Shown here: piece by piece, positions 1-7,000 of the stretch | How positions within the stretch are numbered: the first letter of the stretch is position 1 | Layout of the letters: every line of letters starts with the position of its first letter | Assembly (NCBI GenBank): GCA_050734915.1 | Contig: JBOHUX010000063.1 | Coordinates: 1-11,628, forward strand | Direction of reading: 5' to 3' | From: JBOHUX01 sp050734915 | GTDB taxonomy: Bacteria; Chloroflexota; Dormibacteria; Dormibacterales; Dormibacteraceae | Length of the DNA: 11,628 bases | The notes under the pieces: model-generated | The model's input: only the letters and a program-made list of their open reading frames with translations | Database searches by the model: none | What the model was told of the DNA's origin: nothing | Translations under genes and position numbers: made by a program

Positions 1-130
1 GGGCCCGGGACCGCCGGGGCGCGTCCGGCTCCAGGCGGAGCCGGGCGGCGACCCGGTCTGCTAGCTGGGGGCTCGCCACCTCGCGGCCCTCGAAGTGCGC
101 GCGCACGTGGTCGCCGATGCGGGCGTCCAT
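1..130 (-). CDS. Partial protein downstream of and coupled to the ECF sigma factor, function unknown
   Basis: Only the first 43 codons are present; the frame runs off the left edge. The ATG at 130-128 shares one base with the TGA stop of the sigma factor gene (TGATG), the usual sign of translational coupling. The visible residues are hydrophilic and rich in Arg, Glu and Asp (start MDARIGDHVRAHFEGREV). No membrane segment, Cys/His zinc motif or recognisable domain is visible. Genes in this position after an ECF sigma factor often encode an anti-sigma factor or a membrane protein with a short cytoplasmic N-terminus. That role is inferred from position only, because the diagnostic part lies outside the window. 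Confidence 0.6.
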   Translation of the reverse strand, partial: MDARIGDHVRAHFEGREVASPQLADRVAARLRLEPDAPRRSRA

Positions 131-657
131 CAGAGATAACCCTCCGTCGATGGGTCCAGGCCCGGCCGAAGGCGCCTGGTGATCCGGTAGAGGCGCGACT
201 TGGCCGCCGCGGGTGAGATGCCGAGCGTTCTCGCGACCTCCTCGAACGGGAGGTCGAGGCAGAAGAACAGGTGGAGGAGGAGCCGCTGGTCCCTGGGCAG
301 GCGGTCGATCGCATGGCGAAGATCGAGACGGCCGGCGAGGTCGCCATCGGTGCCGGATCCGAACCCGGGGACGTCCGCCAGCTTCAGCACCGAGCGCCAG
401 CGGCGGCGCCTGGTCCCACGGCACTCGTTGGCGACGATGGCGAGGAACCAAGGCCGAAGCGAAGAGGTGTCCGAGCGCAGCCGGCGGGCGGCACGCCAGG
501 CCTTGAGAGCTCCCTCCTGGACCGCGTCCTCGGCCTCCTCGCGGTTGGACAGCATCGCAAACGCCATCCGGTAGGCGGGATCGATGAGAGGGCGGATCAG
601 CGCCTCGAAGGCATGCCGGTCGCCGCCTCGGGCCGCGCCGATCAGTTCTGCGCTCAT
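130..657 (-). CDS. ECF-type RNA polymerase sigma factor (sigma-70 family)
   Basis: This 175-residue protein has the two-domain layout of extracytoplasmic-function sigma factors. Region 2 lies at about residues 25-90 and includes the AEDAVQEGALKAWRA helix and the PWFLAIVANECR stretch expected for -10 recognition and core binding. Region 4 lies at about 112-165, with the LPRDQRLLLHLFFCLDLPFEEVA-type helix and the recognition helix GISPAAAKSRLYR. The length is typical of the family. The ATG at 657 is chosen because the protein begins at the usual distance before region 2; no clear Shine-Dalgarno sequence precedes it. It is divergent from the paaX-like gene and coupled by a one-base overlap to the partial gene downstream, its likely partner. 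ECF factors direct polymerase to a small stress or envelope regulon, often including their own promoter. The regulon here is unknown. Confidence 0.93.
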   Translation of the reverse strand: MSAELIGAARGGDRHAFEALIRPLIDPAYRMAFAMLSNREEAEDAVQEGALKAWRAARRLRSDTSSLRPWFLAIVANECRGTRRRRWRSVLKLADVPGFGSGTDGDLAGRLDLRHAIDRLPRDQRLLLHLFFCLDLPFEEVARTLGISPAAAKSRLYRITRRLRPGLDPSTEGYL

Positions 658-691
658 CTTCAGCTGTTCATATGCGCCCGGGCGGCCCGCC

Positions 692-709
692 GTTGCAAGG
701 ACACCCGCC
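692..709 (+). promoter_or_regulatory. Candidate PaaX-site copy 1 upstream of paaX
   Basis: The sequence GTTGCAA followed after one base by GACACCCGCC lies 38 bases before the chosen paaX start. The same two half-motifs, GTTGCAA and GACGCCCGCC, recur at 1566-1588 just before paaA, there separated by six bases. Recurrence at both promoters of a regulator-plus-target cluster suggests an operator, but this is inference from two copies with different spacing. It does not resemble the TGATTC/GAATCA type of PaaX site known from Escherichia coli. Confidence 0.3.
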
Positions 710-731
710 CTCGGGCGCGATGCGGGTGAAC

Positions 732-737
732 TACAGT
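732..737 (+). promoter_or_regulatory. Candidate -10 element of paaX (leaderless start)
   Basis: TACAGT matches the TANNNT form of a -10 hexamer and ends nine bases before the ATG at 747. Transcription would then start at or within a few bases of the start codon, giving a nearly leaderless mRNA. This agrees with the absence of a ribosome binding site there. No convincing -35 element is visible. Confidence 0.3.
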
Positions 738-746
738 CAACCCGAC

Positions 747-1604
747 ATGGCAGCCTGCCTGCGGGCCCGATCGATGCTCTTCACCCTCTTCGGCGACTAC
801 GTCCACCCCCTTGGCGGACGTGAGGTCTGGGTCGGATCGCTTGTTCGGCTGGCAGGCGAGGTGGGCATCTCCCCCGGCGCCCTCCGCTCGGCGGTCTCGC
901 GGATGGGAGGCGAGGGCTGGCTGACGAGGCGGCGCGTCGGGTCCCGGCCCCACTACGCGCTCTCCGAGCGCGGTCGCCGCCTGATCGAGGAGGGCGCCCG
1001 CCGCATCTACCGCACCGAACGCCCGGACTGGGACGGCCAGTGGCTGCTGGTCACCTATTCGGCTCCCCACCATCGATCGGTCCGCGACCGGCTGCGCACC
1101 GAGCTGGCCTTCCTCGGCTTCGGATCTCTGAGCGGCGGCCTCTACGTGACCCCCCACGACCTCCGCCCGGAGCTGGCCAAGCTGGTGCGCGAGCACGGAG
1201 TCATCGACTATCTGGCCGCCATGCGCGGGTCGCTGGTGCTGCCGCCCGATCCGCGGGCGATCGTGGGCCGGGCCTGGGATCTGAGCGCCCTCGCACGCCG
1301 CTACCGAGGCTACCTGGCGCGGACCGGGCGCGAGTTCGAGCGCGATCGGCGGGCGATCGAAGGGGGCATGCTCGGCGATGCCGAGGCCTTCCGGCGCCGG
1401 CTGCTGCTCACCCACCGCTACCGGCGCTTCCCCTTCAGCGACCCCGACCTGCCCTCCTGCCTGCTGCCCGCGAGGTGGCCCGGGGTGGCCGCCCACCGGC
1501 TCTTTCTGGAATACAACTCCACCCTCCGGCCGGGCGCGGAGCGCCACTTTCGAAGTGCCCTCGATGTTGCAAACTTGCGACGCCCGCCAAACGATGTGAC
1601 ATAG
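747..1604 (+). CDS. paaX: PaaX family transcriptional repressor
   Basis: This 285-residue protein matches the PaaX architecture. An N-terminal winged helix-turn-helix occupies about residues 8-80 (RARSMLFTLFGDY, then GALRSAVSRMGGEGWLTRRR and the YALSERGRRLIEEG strand-helix). A central Cas2-like domain follows (DWDGQWLLVTYSAPHHRSVRDRLR and FGSLSGGLYVTPHD). The C-terminal domain contains RRRLLLTHRYRRFPFSDPDLP and LFLEYNSTLRP. PaaX proteins repress phenylacetate catabolism and are released by phenylacetyl-CoA, which fits the paa genes directly downstream. The frame is open back to 672, but the ATG at 747 is preferred because the family starts just before the HTH and a TACAGT element lies nine bases upstream; the ATG at 720 is the alternative. 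It ends 14 bases before paaA on the same strand, whereas many clusters place paaX apart from or divergent to the catabolic genes. Confidence 0.93.
   Translation: MAACLRARSMLFTLFGDYVHPLGGREVWVGSLVRLAGEVGISPGALRSAVSRMGGEGWLTRRRVGSRPHYALSERGRRLIEEGARRIYRTERPDWDGQWLLVTYSAPHHRSVRDRLRTELAFLGFGSLSGGLYVTPHDLRPELAKLVREHGVIDYLAAMRGSLVLPPDPRAIVGRAWDLSALARRYRGYLARTGREFERDRRAIEGGMLGDAEAFRRRLLLTHRYRRFPFSDPDLPSCLLPARWPGVAAHRLFLEYNSTLRPGAERHFRSALDVANLRRPPNDVT
1566..1588 (+). promoter_or_regulatory. Candidate PaaX-site copy 2 before paaA, inside the 3' end of paaX
   Basis: GTTGCAA, six bases, then GACGCCCGCC repeats the element found upstream of paaX at 692-709 with one mismatch and a longer gap. The gap contains a second TTGC. 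The copy lies in the last codons of paaX (encoding VANLRRP), so its conservation cannot be explained by an untranslated spacer. Binding here would block a paaA promoter separate from that of paaX. Confidence 0.28.
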
Positions 1605-1612
1605 GAGATAAT
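1603..1612 (+). promoter_or_regulatory. Overlapping AGGAG and GATAAT before paaA: RBS or leaderless -10
   Basis: AGGAG at 1603-1607 overlaps the paaX stop codon and lies 11 bases from the paaA ATG, rather far for a ribosome binding site. GATAAT at 1607-1612 differs by one base from the consensus -10 and ends six bases before the ATG, so a transcript from it would begin exactly at the A of the start codon. Either reading supports the start at 1619. Both could operate: read-through translation from paaX mRNA plus a leaderless transcript. Confidence 0.35.
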
Positions 1613-1618
1613 GGGTCC

Positions 1619-2596
1619 ATGGCGACCGCGGGCGACCGCTTCCACGCGCTTCTCACGAAGGGAGAGCTGATCGAGGCCGCCTCGGAGATGACGCCCGACT
1701 ACCTGCGCGAGCTGAAGCACACCCTGATCGTCTCCGGTGACACCGAGCTGATCTCCGCCCCCGCCTACTACCTGGCCGCCCGCCGGGCGCCCAGCGTCAA
1801 CACCTTCATGACTGGGATCGCGATCATTCAGGACGAGCTGGCTCACGCCCATATCGCCTACCACCTGCTCGAGGAGTTGGGCACGGACCAGGAGGAGCTG
1901 CTCTTCAGGCGAGATCCCAAGGCGTTCCGGTACCCGTACGCCTTCGACGTCCCCCTGGAGAGCTGGACCGAGCTGGTCACCGCCAACGCCCTCTACGATC
2001 AGGCCGGCTTCTGCCTCCTCGGCGACATTCACGAGCAGTGCTCCTACGGCCCCTGGAAGCGAGGCCTCGCCAAGGTCATGGCCGAGGAGAACTTCCACCT
2101 CCGCAACGGCCAGACCTGGATGAGGCGGATCAGCAAGGCGCGGGGCGAGGCCAAGGAGGAGCTCCAGGCGGCGGTCGACTGGATGTTCCCACTGACCGTG
2201 GAGTGGTTCGGCCTCCCCGACGAGCTGAAGCAGCATTCGACCCAGCTCGACTACCGACTCAAGGGCCTCACCAACGACCAGCTCCGCCAGTGGTGGCTGC
2301 GCACCGTGGTCCCCTTCCTGGGGTCGATCGGGATCCGGGTCCCGGCCCACGCCGAGCGGGTGCCGGCCCCCGCCGGAACAGACGGCGAGGGCGCCGAGGT
2401 CTACGTGCTCGACTACCCGTTCCCCTGCACCTTCGATCCCGAGGCGAAGCGCTGGGACACGGATGATCCCTGCACCTGGGACGACGTGCTCGAGCGCTGG
2501 CGGGCGCGGGGGCCGCGCAACCAGGCCATGGTCGCGCTCTTGCAGGAGAACTTCCACAGGGTGCGGTCCGAACGGGAAGCGCGATGCCCGACCTGA
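1619..2596 (+). CDS. paaA: Phenylacetyl-CoA 1,2-epoxidase catalytic subunit PaaA
   Basis: This 325-residue diiron monooxygenase subunit inserts one oxygen of O2 into the ring of phenylacetyl-CoA to give the 1,2-epoxide. The ferritin-like ligand pattern is complete. Glu43 is followed 28 residues later by DE73LAH76, and the second half has Asp127 and EE157NFH160. The spacing from the first Glu to the DExxH motif equals that in the Escherichia coli protein as I recall it. Other family blocks are SYGPWKRGLAKVM, LTNDQLRQWW with VP at about residue 240, and RGPRNQ near the C-terminus. The usual length is 310-330. The open frame extends upstream through paaX, but homology begins at the ATG at 1619. 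It overlaps the next gene by 13 bases. PaaA works as a complex with PaaB, PaaC, PaaD and a reductase. Related proteins may act on other CoA-linked or aromatic substrates, so the exact substrate is inferred. Confidence 0.93.
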   Translation: MATAGDRFHALLTKGELIEAASEMTPDYLRELKHTLIVSGDTELISAPAYYLAARRAPSVNTFMTGIAIIQDELAHAHIAYHLLEELGTDQEELLFRRDPKAFRYPYAFDVPLESWTELVTANALYDQAGFCLLGDIHEQCSYGPWKRGLAKVMAEENFHLRNGQTWMRRISKARGEAKEELQAAVDWMFPLTVEWFGLPDELKQHSTQLDYRLKGLTNDQLRQWWLRTVVPFLGSIGIRVPAHAERVPAPAGTDGEGAEVYVLDYPFPCTFDPEAKRWDTDDPCTWDDVLERWRARGPRNQAMVALLQENFHRVRSEREARCPT

Positions 2597-2901
2597 TCGC
2601 CACCCGCGCGATGGCCGCGCTGGGCGAGATCGATGACCCCGAGATGCCGATCAGCCTGGTCGATCTGGGGCTCGTCTACGGCGTCCGCGCCGAGGCCGGG
2701 CGGGTCTCGGTCGATCTCACCTTCACGGCCATGGGGTGCCCCGCCACCGAGTTCATCCTGGGCGACATCCGCGAGCGCCTGCTGGGTGAGCCGGGTGTGG
2801 AGGAGGTGGAGATCAACGTCGTCTGGGATCCACCCTGGACGGCGGCGCGGCTCACCCCGGCGGGAAGGGCGGCGCTGGCCGCCTGGGGGCTCTCGGTCTA
2901 G
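2584..2901 (+). CDS. paaD: PaaD N-terminal half: MIP18 (DUF59) family Fe-S/metal-centre assembly protein
   Basis: This 105-residue protein covers only the MIP18/DUF59 domain. It has DDPEMP (residues 17-22), LVDLGLVYGV (25-34), the conserved Cys52 in TAMGCPATEFI, and DPPWTAARLTPAGRAALAAW toward the C-terminus. Normal PaaD proteins (about 160 residues) carry this domain followed by a linker and a four-cysteine ribbon (CPxCxS...CxxC). Here the chain stops at WGLSV, just where the linker would begin. The missing ribbon is encoded 941 bases downstream at 3842-4033. PaaD is needed for assembly or activity of the epoxidase, probably in metal-centre maturation, by analogy with SufT/MIP18 proteins. 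The ATG at 2584 overlaps the end of paaA by 13 bases. A stand-alone SufT-like protein is the alternative, but operon position and the GCPATE signature favour PaaD. Confidence 0.87.
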   Translation: MPDLIATRAMAALGEIDDPEMPISLVDLGLVYGVRAEAGRVSVDLTFTAMGCPATEFILGDIRERLLGEPGVEEVEINVVWDPPWTAARLTPAGRAALAAWGLSV

Positions 2902-2911
2902 CACGCCGCTG

Positions 2912-3142
2912 ATGGCGAGGTTCGCGCGCGTCCACGAGCGAGCCGACGAGTATGAGGTCTTCGCGCGCAAGTCCCGCGAGCTTCCCCTCCACCAGGTCGG
3001 CAGCGTGGTCGCCCCCGACGACGGCCTCGCCATGGCCTACGCGCGCGCCACCTATGACGAGGAGCGCTGGGTCGAGATGATCGTGGTCCCCAAGGACGCG
3101 GTGATCCGCCTCTGGGGTCCAGGCGAGGCCAGCGGAACGTGA
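2912..3142 (+). CDS. paaB: Phenylacetyl-CoA epoxidase subunit PaaB
   Basis: This 76-residue protein carries the core PaaB sequence: YEVFARKS, LHQVGSVVAPDDGLAMAYAR and WVEMIVVPKDAVI, matching the YEVF / HVGS-AAD-MAL-AR / WVV pattern of the family. PaaB is a small structural subunit that bridges PaaA-PaaC heterodimers and is required for the full complex. It is shorter than the Escherichia coli protein (about 95 residues), lacking most of the C-terminal extension. The ATG at 2912 is the only start that places the YEVF strand near the N-terminus; it lies ten bases after the preceding stop. Its TGA overlaps the GTG of paaC by four bases (GTGA), indicating coupled translation. Confidence 0.9.
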   Translation: MARFARVHERADEYEVFARKSRELPLHQVGSVVAPDDGLAMAYARATYDEERWVEMIVVPKDAVIRLWGPGEASGT

Positions 3143-3855
3143 GCCTGGCGGCCCTCGTCCTCAGCCTCGGCGACTGCAAGCTGCTGCTCGGGATGCGCTA
3201 TGCGGAGTGGGCGATCCGAGCCCCCTCGCTGGAGGCCGACATCGCCGCCGCGGCGATGGGACTCGACGATCTCGGGCACAGCCGGGTCCTCCTCGGCTGC
3301 CTGGAGCCGCTCGGGGCGGATCCCCGCGGCCCCGAGCGGGAGAGCGATCCCGCCGCCTTCCGGAACGTCGCCTTCCTGGACGATCCCTGGGAGAGCTGGA
3401 GCCAGTTCGTGGCTGCCAATGCGATCCTGGACGGCGCCTTCACCGCCATGCTCCAGGGCTGCGTGGACGGCGACGTCGAGGTGCTCCGCTCGCGTCTGCG
3501 GAAGATGCTGATGGAGGAGCGCTACCACTTCCTGCACGGTCGCGGCTGGCTCCGGGAGGGCGTCGACGGGGCGGTTCTGGAGCGGGCCTGGATCGAGGCC
3601 CTGGAGTGGTTCGGGCCGCCCGACGGCGAGATCGCCGAGCTTCACCGGGCGGGACACCTGAGCATGGGGCCGGGCGAGCTTCGCACTCACCTCGAGAAAA
3701 GTCTCGAGGTCCGGGCTCCGGATGTCGCGATCGACTGGTCGCGATGGGATCCCGTCCGGCGCCGGACGCGTCCGGGGGCCATCGGCGGGCACACCTTCGA
3801 GATGATTCGCGGCCTCGGAGAGCACCGCCTGGTGAAGGCCGGTGGCGGCCGCTGA
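3139..3855 (+). CDS. paaC: Phenylacetyl-CoA epoxidase structural subunit PaaC
   Basis: This 238-residue ferritin-fold protein is paralogous to PaaA and pairs with it in the epoxidase. Recognisable blocks are LSLGDCKLLLGMRYAEW near the N-terminus, APSLEADIAAAAMGLDDLGHSR (residues 28-49) and MEERYHFLHGRGWL (125-138). In characterised PaaC proteins the metal site is degenerate and the subunit is structural. Here DDLGH47 and EE127RYH130 keep an unusually ligand-like appearance. The GTG start at 3139 overlaps the paaB stop in a GTGA junction, and the chain begins at the same point as family members. The end overlaps the zinc-ribbon gene by 14 bases, so all five paa genes are probably translated from one mRNA. 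Confidence 0.92.
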   Translation: MSLAALVLSLGDCKLLLGMRYAEWAIRAPSLEADIAAAAMGLDDLGHSRVLLGCLEPLGADPRGPERESDPAAFRNVAFLDDPWESWSQFVAANAILDGAFTAMLQGCVDGDVEVLRSRLRKMLMEERYHFLHGRGWLREGVDGAVLERAWIEALEWFGPPDGEIAELHRAGHLSMGPGELRTHLEKSLEVRAPDVAIDWSRWDPVRRRTRPGAIGGHTFEMIRGLGEHRLVKAGGGR

Positions 3856-4033
3856 CGGCGGCGCCGGCGGCGGGACGGAACCGCGCTCGGCGCCCGCGTG
3901 CCCGTTCTGCGGATCGAGGCAGGCGGAGGCGATCTCCCTCTTCGGCAGCCAGGCGATGACCCTCCAGTACCGCTGCCGAGCCTGCGCCAGCTACTACGAG
4001 GCGATCAAGTACGACGACGAGGCGCCGTCGTAG
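3842..4033 (+). CDS. Stand-alone zinc ribbon equivalent to the PaaD C-terminal domain
   Basis: This 63-residue protein has a disordered Gly/Ala-rich start, then C20PFC23GSRQAEAISLFGS...YRC45RAC48. That is the CPxCxS...SxFGS...YRCxxC pattern of the C-terminal ribbon of PaaD (Pfam Zn_ribbon_PaaD, named from memory). The four cysteines can hold one metal ion. The GTG at 3842 lies inside the end of paaC (14-base overlap); no other start precedes the first Cys pair in a better position. Being the last gene of the cluster and complementary to the ribbon-less MIP18 protein encoded before paaB, it most likely rebuilds a two-chain PaaD. The family Cys usually seen in the ...STAC... segment is replaced by Met39. 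A generic zinc-ribbon protein is the weaker alternative. Confidence 0.82.
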   Translation: MAAADGGAGGGTEPRSAPACPFCGSRQAEAISLFGSQAMTLQYRCRACASYYEAIKYDDEAPS

Positions 4034-4046
4034 GGACCGGAGAGCT

Positions 4047-4070
4047 CGGCCCCCGGCCGCTCAGGGGCCG
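4047..4070. terminator. Hairpin between the convergent paa cluster and sensor gene
   Basis: CGGCCCC (4047-4053) and GGGGCCG (4064-4070) can form a 7-bp stem with a 10-base loop, starting 14 bases after the last paa stop and overlapping the stop codon of the minus-strand sensor gene. There is no T-tract on either side. It may act as a weak bidirectional terminator, but such stems arise often by chance at this base composition. Confidence 0.35.
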
Positions 4071-7000
4071 GCTTCCTCGCCGCGCCCGGCCAGCCAGGCG
4101 CCGAGGTCGGCGGCGGGGAGCGGGCGCCCCAGGTGGAAGCCCTGCGCCATGTCGCAGGCGCTGGCGGCCAGCTCGTCGCGGGAGCGCTGGTTCTCGACCC
4201 CCTCGCCGACGACCGTCAGACCCAGTGAGTGACCGAGGTCGATGATCGAGCGCACGATGACGCGCGCGCTGTCGACTGTTGACATCTCCATCACGAACTG
4301 CCGCGCGATCTTCAGCTCGTCGGCGGGCAGCCGGCCCAGATAGGCGAGCGACGAATACCCGGTCCCGAAGTCGTCGATGGTGATCCCCACGCCCATCTCG
4401 GCGAGCACTGTCAGGACCTCCATCGCCCGCTCGGGATCCGCCATCAGGGTGCTCTCGGTGACCTCGACCCGAAGCCGCTCCGCCGGCACCTGCTGGGATT
4501 TGAGCAGCCACCCGATCGTCTCCGCCAACTGGGCGTCCTGAAGGCTGCGAGGCGAGATGTTGACCGCGACCGGGAGATGGATACCCTCCTGCGCCCACCT
4601 CTGGCACTGGCCCAGCGCGGCCTCCACCACCCAGAGCCCGAGCACGGTGGTCAGCCCGGTGTCCTCGGCGAGCGGGATGAACTGGTCGGGCAGCATCAGA
4701 CCGTGCCTCGGATGGTCCCAGCGGAGGAGCGCCTCCAGGCCGGCCGTGCGACCGGATCGCAGGTCCACCTTGGGCTGGTAGTAGAGGAGCAGTTCGTCCC
4801 GCTCCACCGCCAGGCGAAGCTCTCTCAGCAGCGCCACCCGGCTGGGGCTGGTGGTGTCGTCCTCAGAGCTGTAGAGCGCGAACCCGGTCCCGCTTCTCTT
4901 GGCCACGTACATGGCGATGTCCGCCCGGCGCATGAGCGTCTCCACATCGGCGCCGTGCCGGGGATGGAGGGCGATGCCGATGCTGCCACCGACGTGCAGG
5001 ATCTCCGGATCGAGGAGGAACGGCTCGTCGAGCGAGGTCATGATCTTGCCCGCCGCCCGGGCCGCGGCCGGCTCGTCATCGATCCCGGGAAGGATCATCG
5101 CGAACTCGTCGCCGCCCAGGCGGGCGACCGTGTCCGACTCTCGCAGGCCACCTCGCAGCCGACTCGCCACCTGTTGGAGAAGGAGATCGCCCAGTTGGTG
5201 ACCGAAGGTGTCGTTGACCTCCTTGAAGCGGTCGATGTCCATCAGGAGCAGGGCCACCGAGCCCCCCTCGCGCTGGGCGCTCAACAGCGCCTGGCGAAGA
5301 CGATCGTGCAGCAGGGTGCGGTTGGGAAGGTCGGTGAGCGCGTCGTGGAGGGCCTGATGCTCGAGCGCGGCCTCCTGCGCCTTGCGGCCGCCGACATCCT
5401 CGACCATCGCGACGATGAAGAGCGGGCGCCCGCGCTCGTCCCGCACCAGAGAGGCGAGCGAGTTGCCCCAGACCAGCACCCCGTCCCGGCGGCGATAGCG
5501 GATCTCGACCTGGCTCTGCTCGAGCCCACCCTGGGCCAGCTCGGCGAGACGGTGGAAGTCGACGTCGTCGTCCTCCAGGAAGTCGCCGAACCGCCGCCCC
5601 TCGATCTCGCGCTCCGAGTATCCGACCAGCCGCTGGAAGGCGGGGTTGGCCTCGATCACCCGGCCCTCCAGATCGAGCCGGGCGATGCCCATCGCGCTGC
5701 CGTCGAACACGGCCCGGAACCTGCCCTCGCTGGCCCGGAGGGCGCCCTCCGCCTCTCGGCGCAAGGTGACATCGATGAAGCTGGAGACGACCTGGACCGG
5801 GCTGCCGTCGCTCCCCAGCAGGGGCACAGAGTCCACCTGCAGCCAGCGCCTCTCCCCGTCCTTCCTCTCGATCCGGAGGCTGAAGCCGCGGACCGGCCTC
5901 CGCGTCATCGCCGCCACGACGGCGGGCCTCTGGTCCATCGCCAGTTGCCGGCCGGACTCGTCGGTCGCGCCCCAGAGCAGGTCGGTGGACCTCGCCCGCA
6001 TCTGGTCCAGGGCGAGGCCGAGGATGTCCTCGGCCGCCACGTTCGCGTGCAGCACCACGCCCGCCGGGCTCTGGACGAGCACCCCACAGGCGATGGACTC
6101 GTAGAGGGATCGAAGCTGCTGCTCCGAAGCGGCGAGGACGGTGTGGAGCCGGGCCGCCTGGAGAGCGGGCGCGACCAGGGAGGCGAGCAGGGACACCTGC
6201 TGGACGAGTTCGGCACCGAATCCGCGCCGGGTCCAGGACTGGAGGCCCAATGAGCCCACTGCGCGATCGCGGACCATGAGCGGGACCGCCATCACACTGG
6301 CGTCGCCGATCGCGACCGCCCAGCCGATCGCGTGCTCCCAACTCGCGTAGTCCTCGACGACGACCGGACGCCGGTCACGGAACGAGGTCCCCAGCGCCCC
6401 GCGGTCGGTGGGGACGGGGCGGCCGACCCTCGCCTGCGGGTGGTTGTCGGCGATCACCTGGAGGACGCCCGACTCCTCGTCGAGCCAGGCGAGCGAGGCG
6501 GAGTCCGCCCTCGTCAGCTCCTGCGCCCGATCGACGGCCAGGCGGGCCAGGGCGGCAGGCTCGAGGACCCCGCTGGCGGCCATCGCCACCTCGTTGAGAA
6601 GGCGCATACCGCGCGAGTGTCTCTCGCGGTCCTCGACCAGCCGCGCGGCGGCGACCGCGGGCGCCATCTGAGCCGCCAGCAGGCTCAGCAGCTCCAGCTC
6701 CGAGGGCCGGAACCGGCGAGGCGCCAGGCTCCAGGCGAGGAGGACGCCGACCACGCGGTCGTGGGCGAGCAGGGGGACCGCGGTGCCGCTGGCGAGGCCG
6801 AGCCGGGTGCCGGATTCGATCGCCCCCTCCCAGTCCGGGTAGTCGTCGATGACGACCGGCGCGCGGCTGGTGAAGCAGCGACCGACGGCTCCCGCCCGCG
6901 GATCGGCGGTTCCGTCCCCGAATTCGGCCTCGCCGTGATGCGCCAGCAGGCGCAGGCGCCCGCTCGGCTCGTCCAGCCAGAAGACGGCCACCCCGTCCAC

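Noticed and set aside
1040..1618. Upstream in-frame extension of paaA through the paaX region
   Set aside because: The extension is Arg/Pro/Ala-rich with no PaaA homology and lies out of frame over paaX. The family N-terminus begins at the ATG at 1619.
2038..2466. 142-codon plus-strand frame inside paaA
   Set aside because: An alternate-frame shadow of paaA with Gly/Pro/Arg-rich composition and no start signal.
660..2557. Minus-strand open frames (295 and 379 codons) opposite paaX and paaA
   Set aside because: No recognisable domain, and they lie entirely opposite two genes with strong family motifs.
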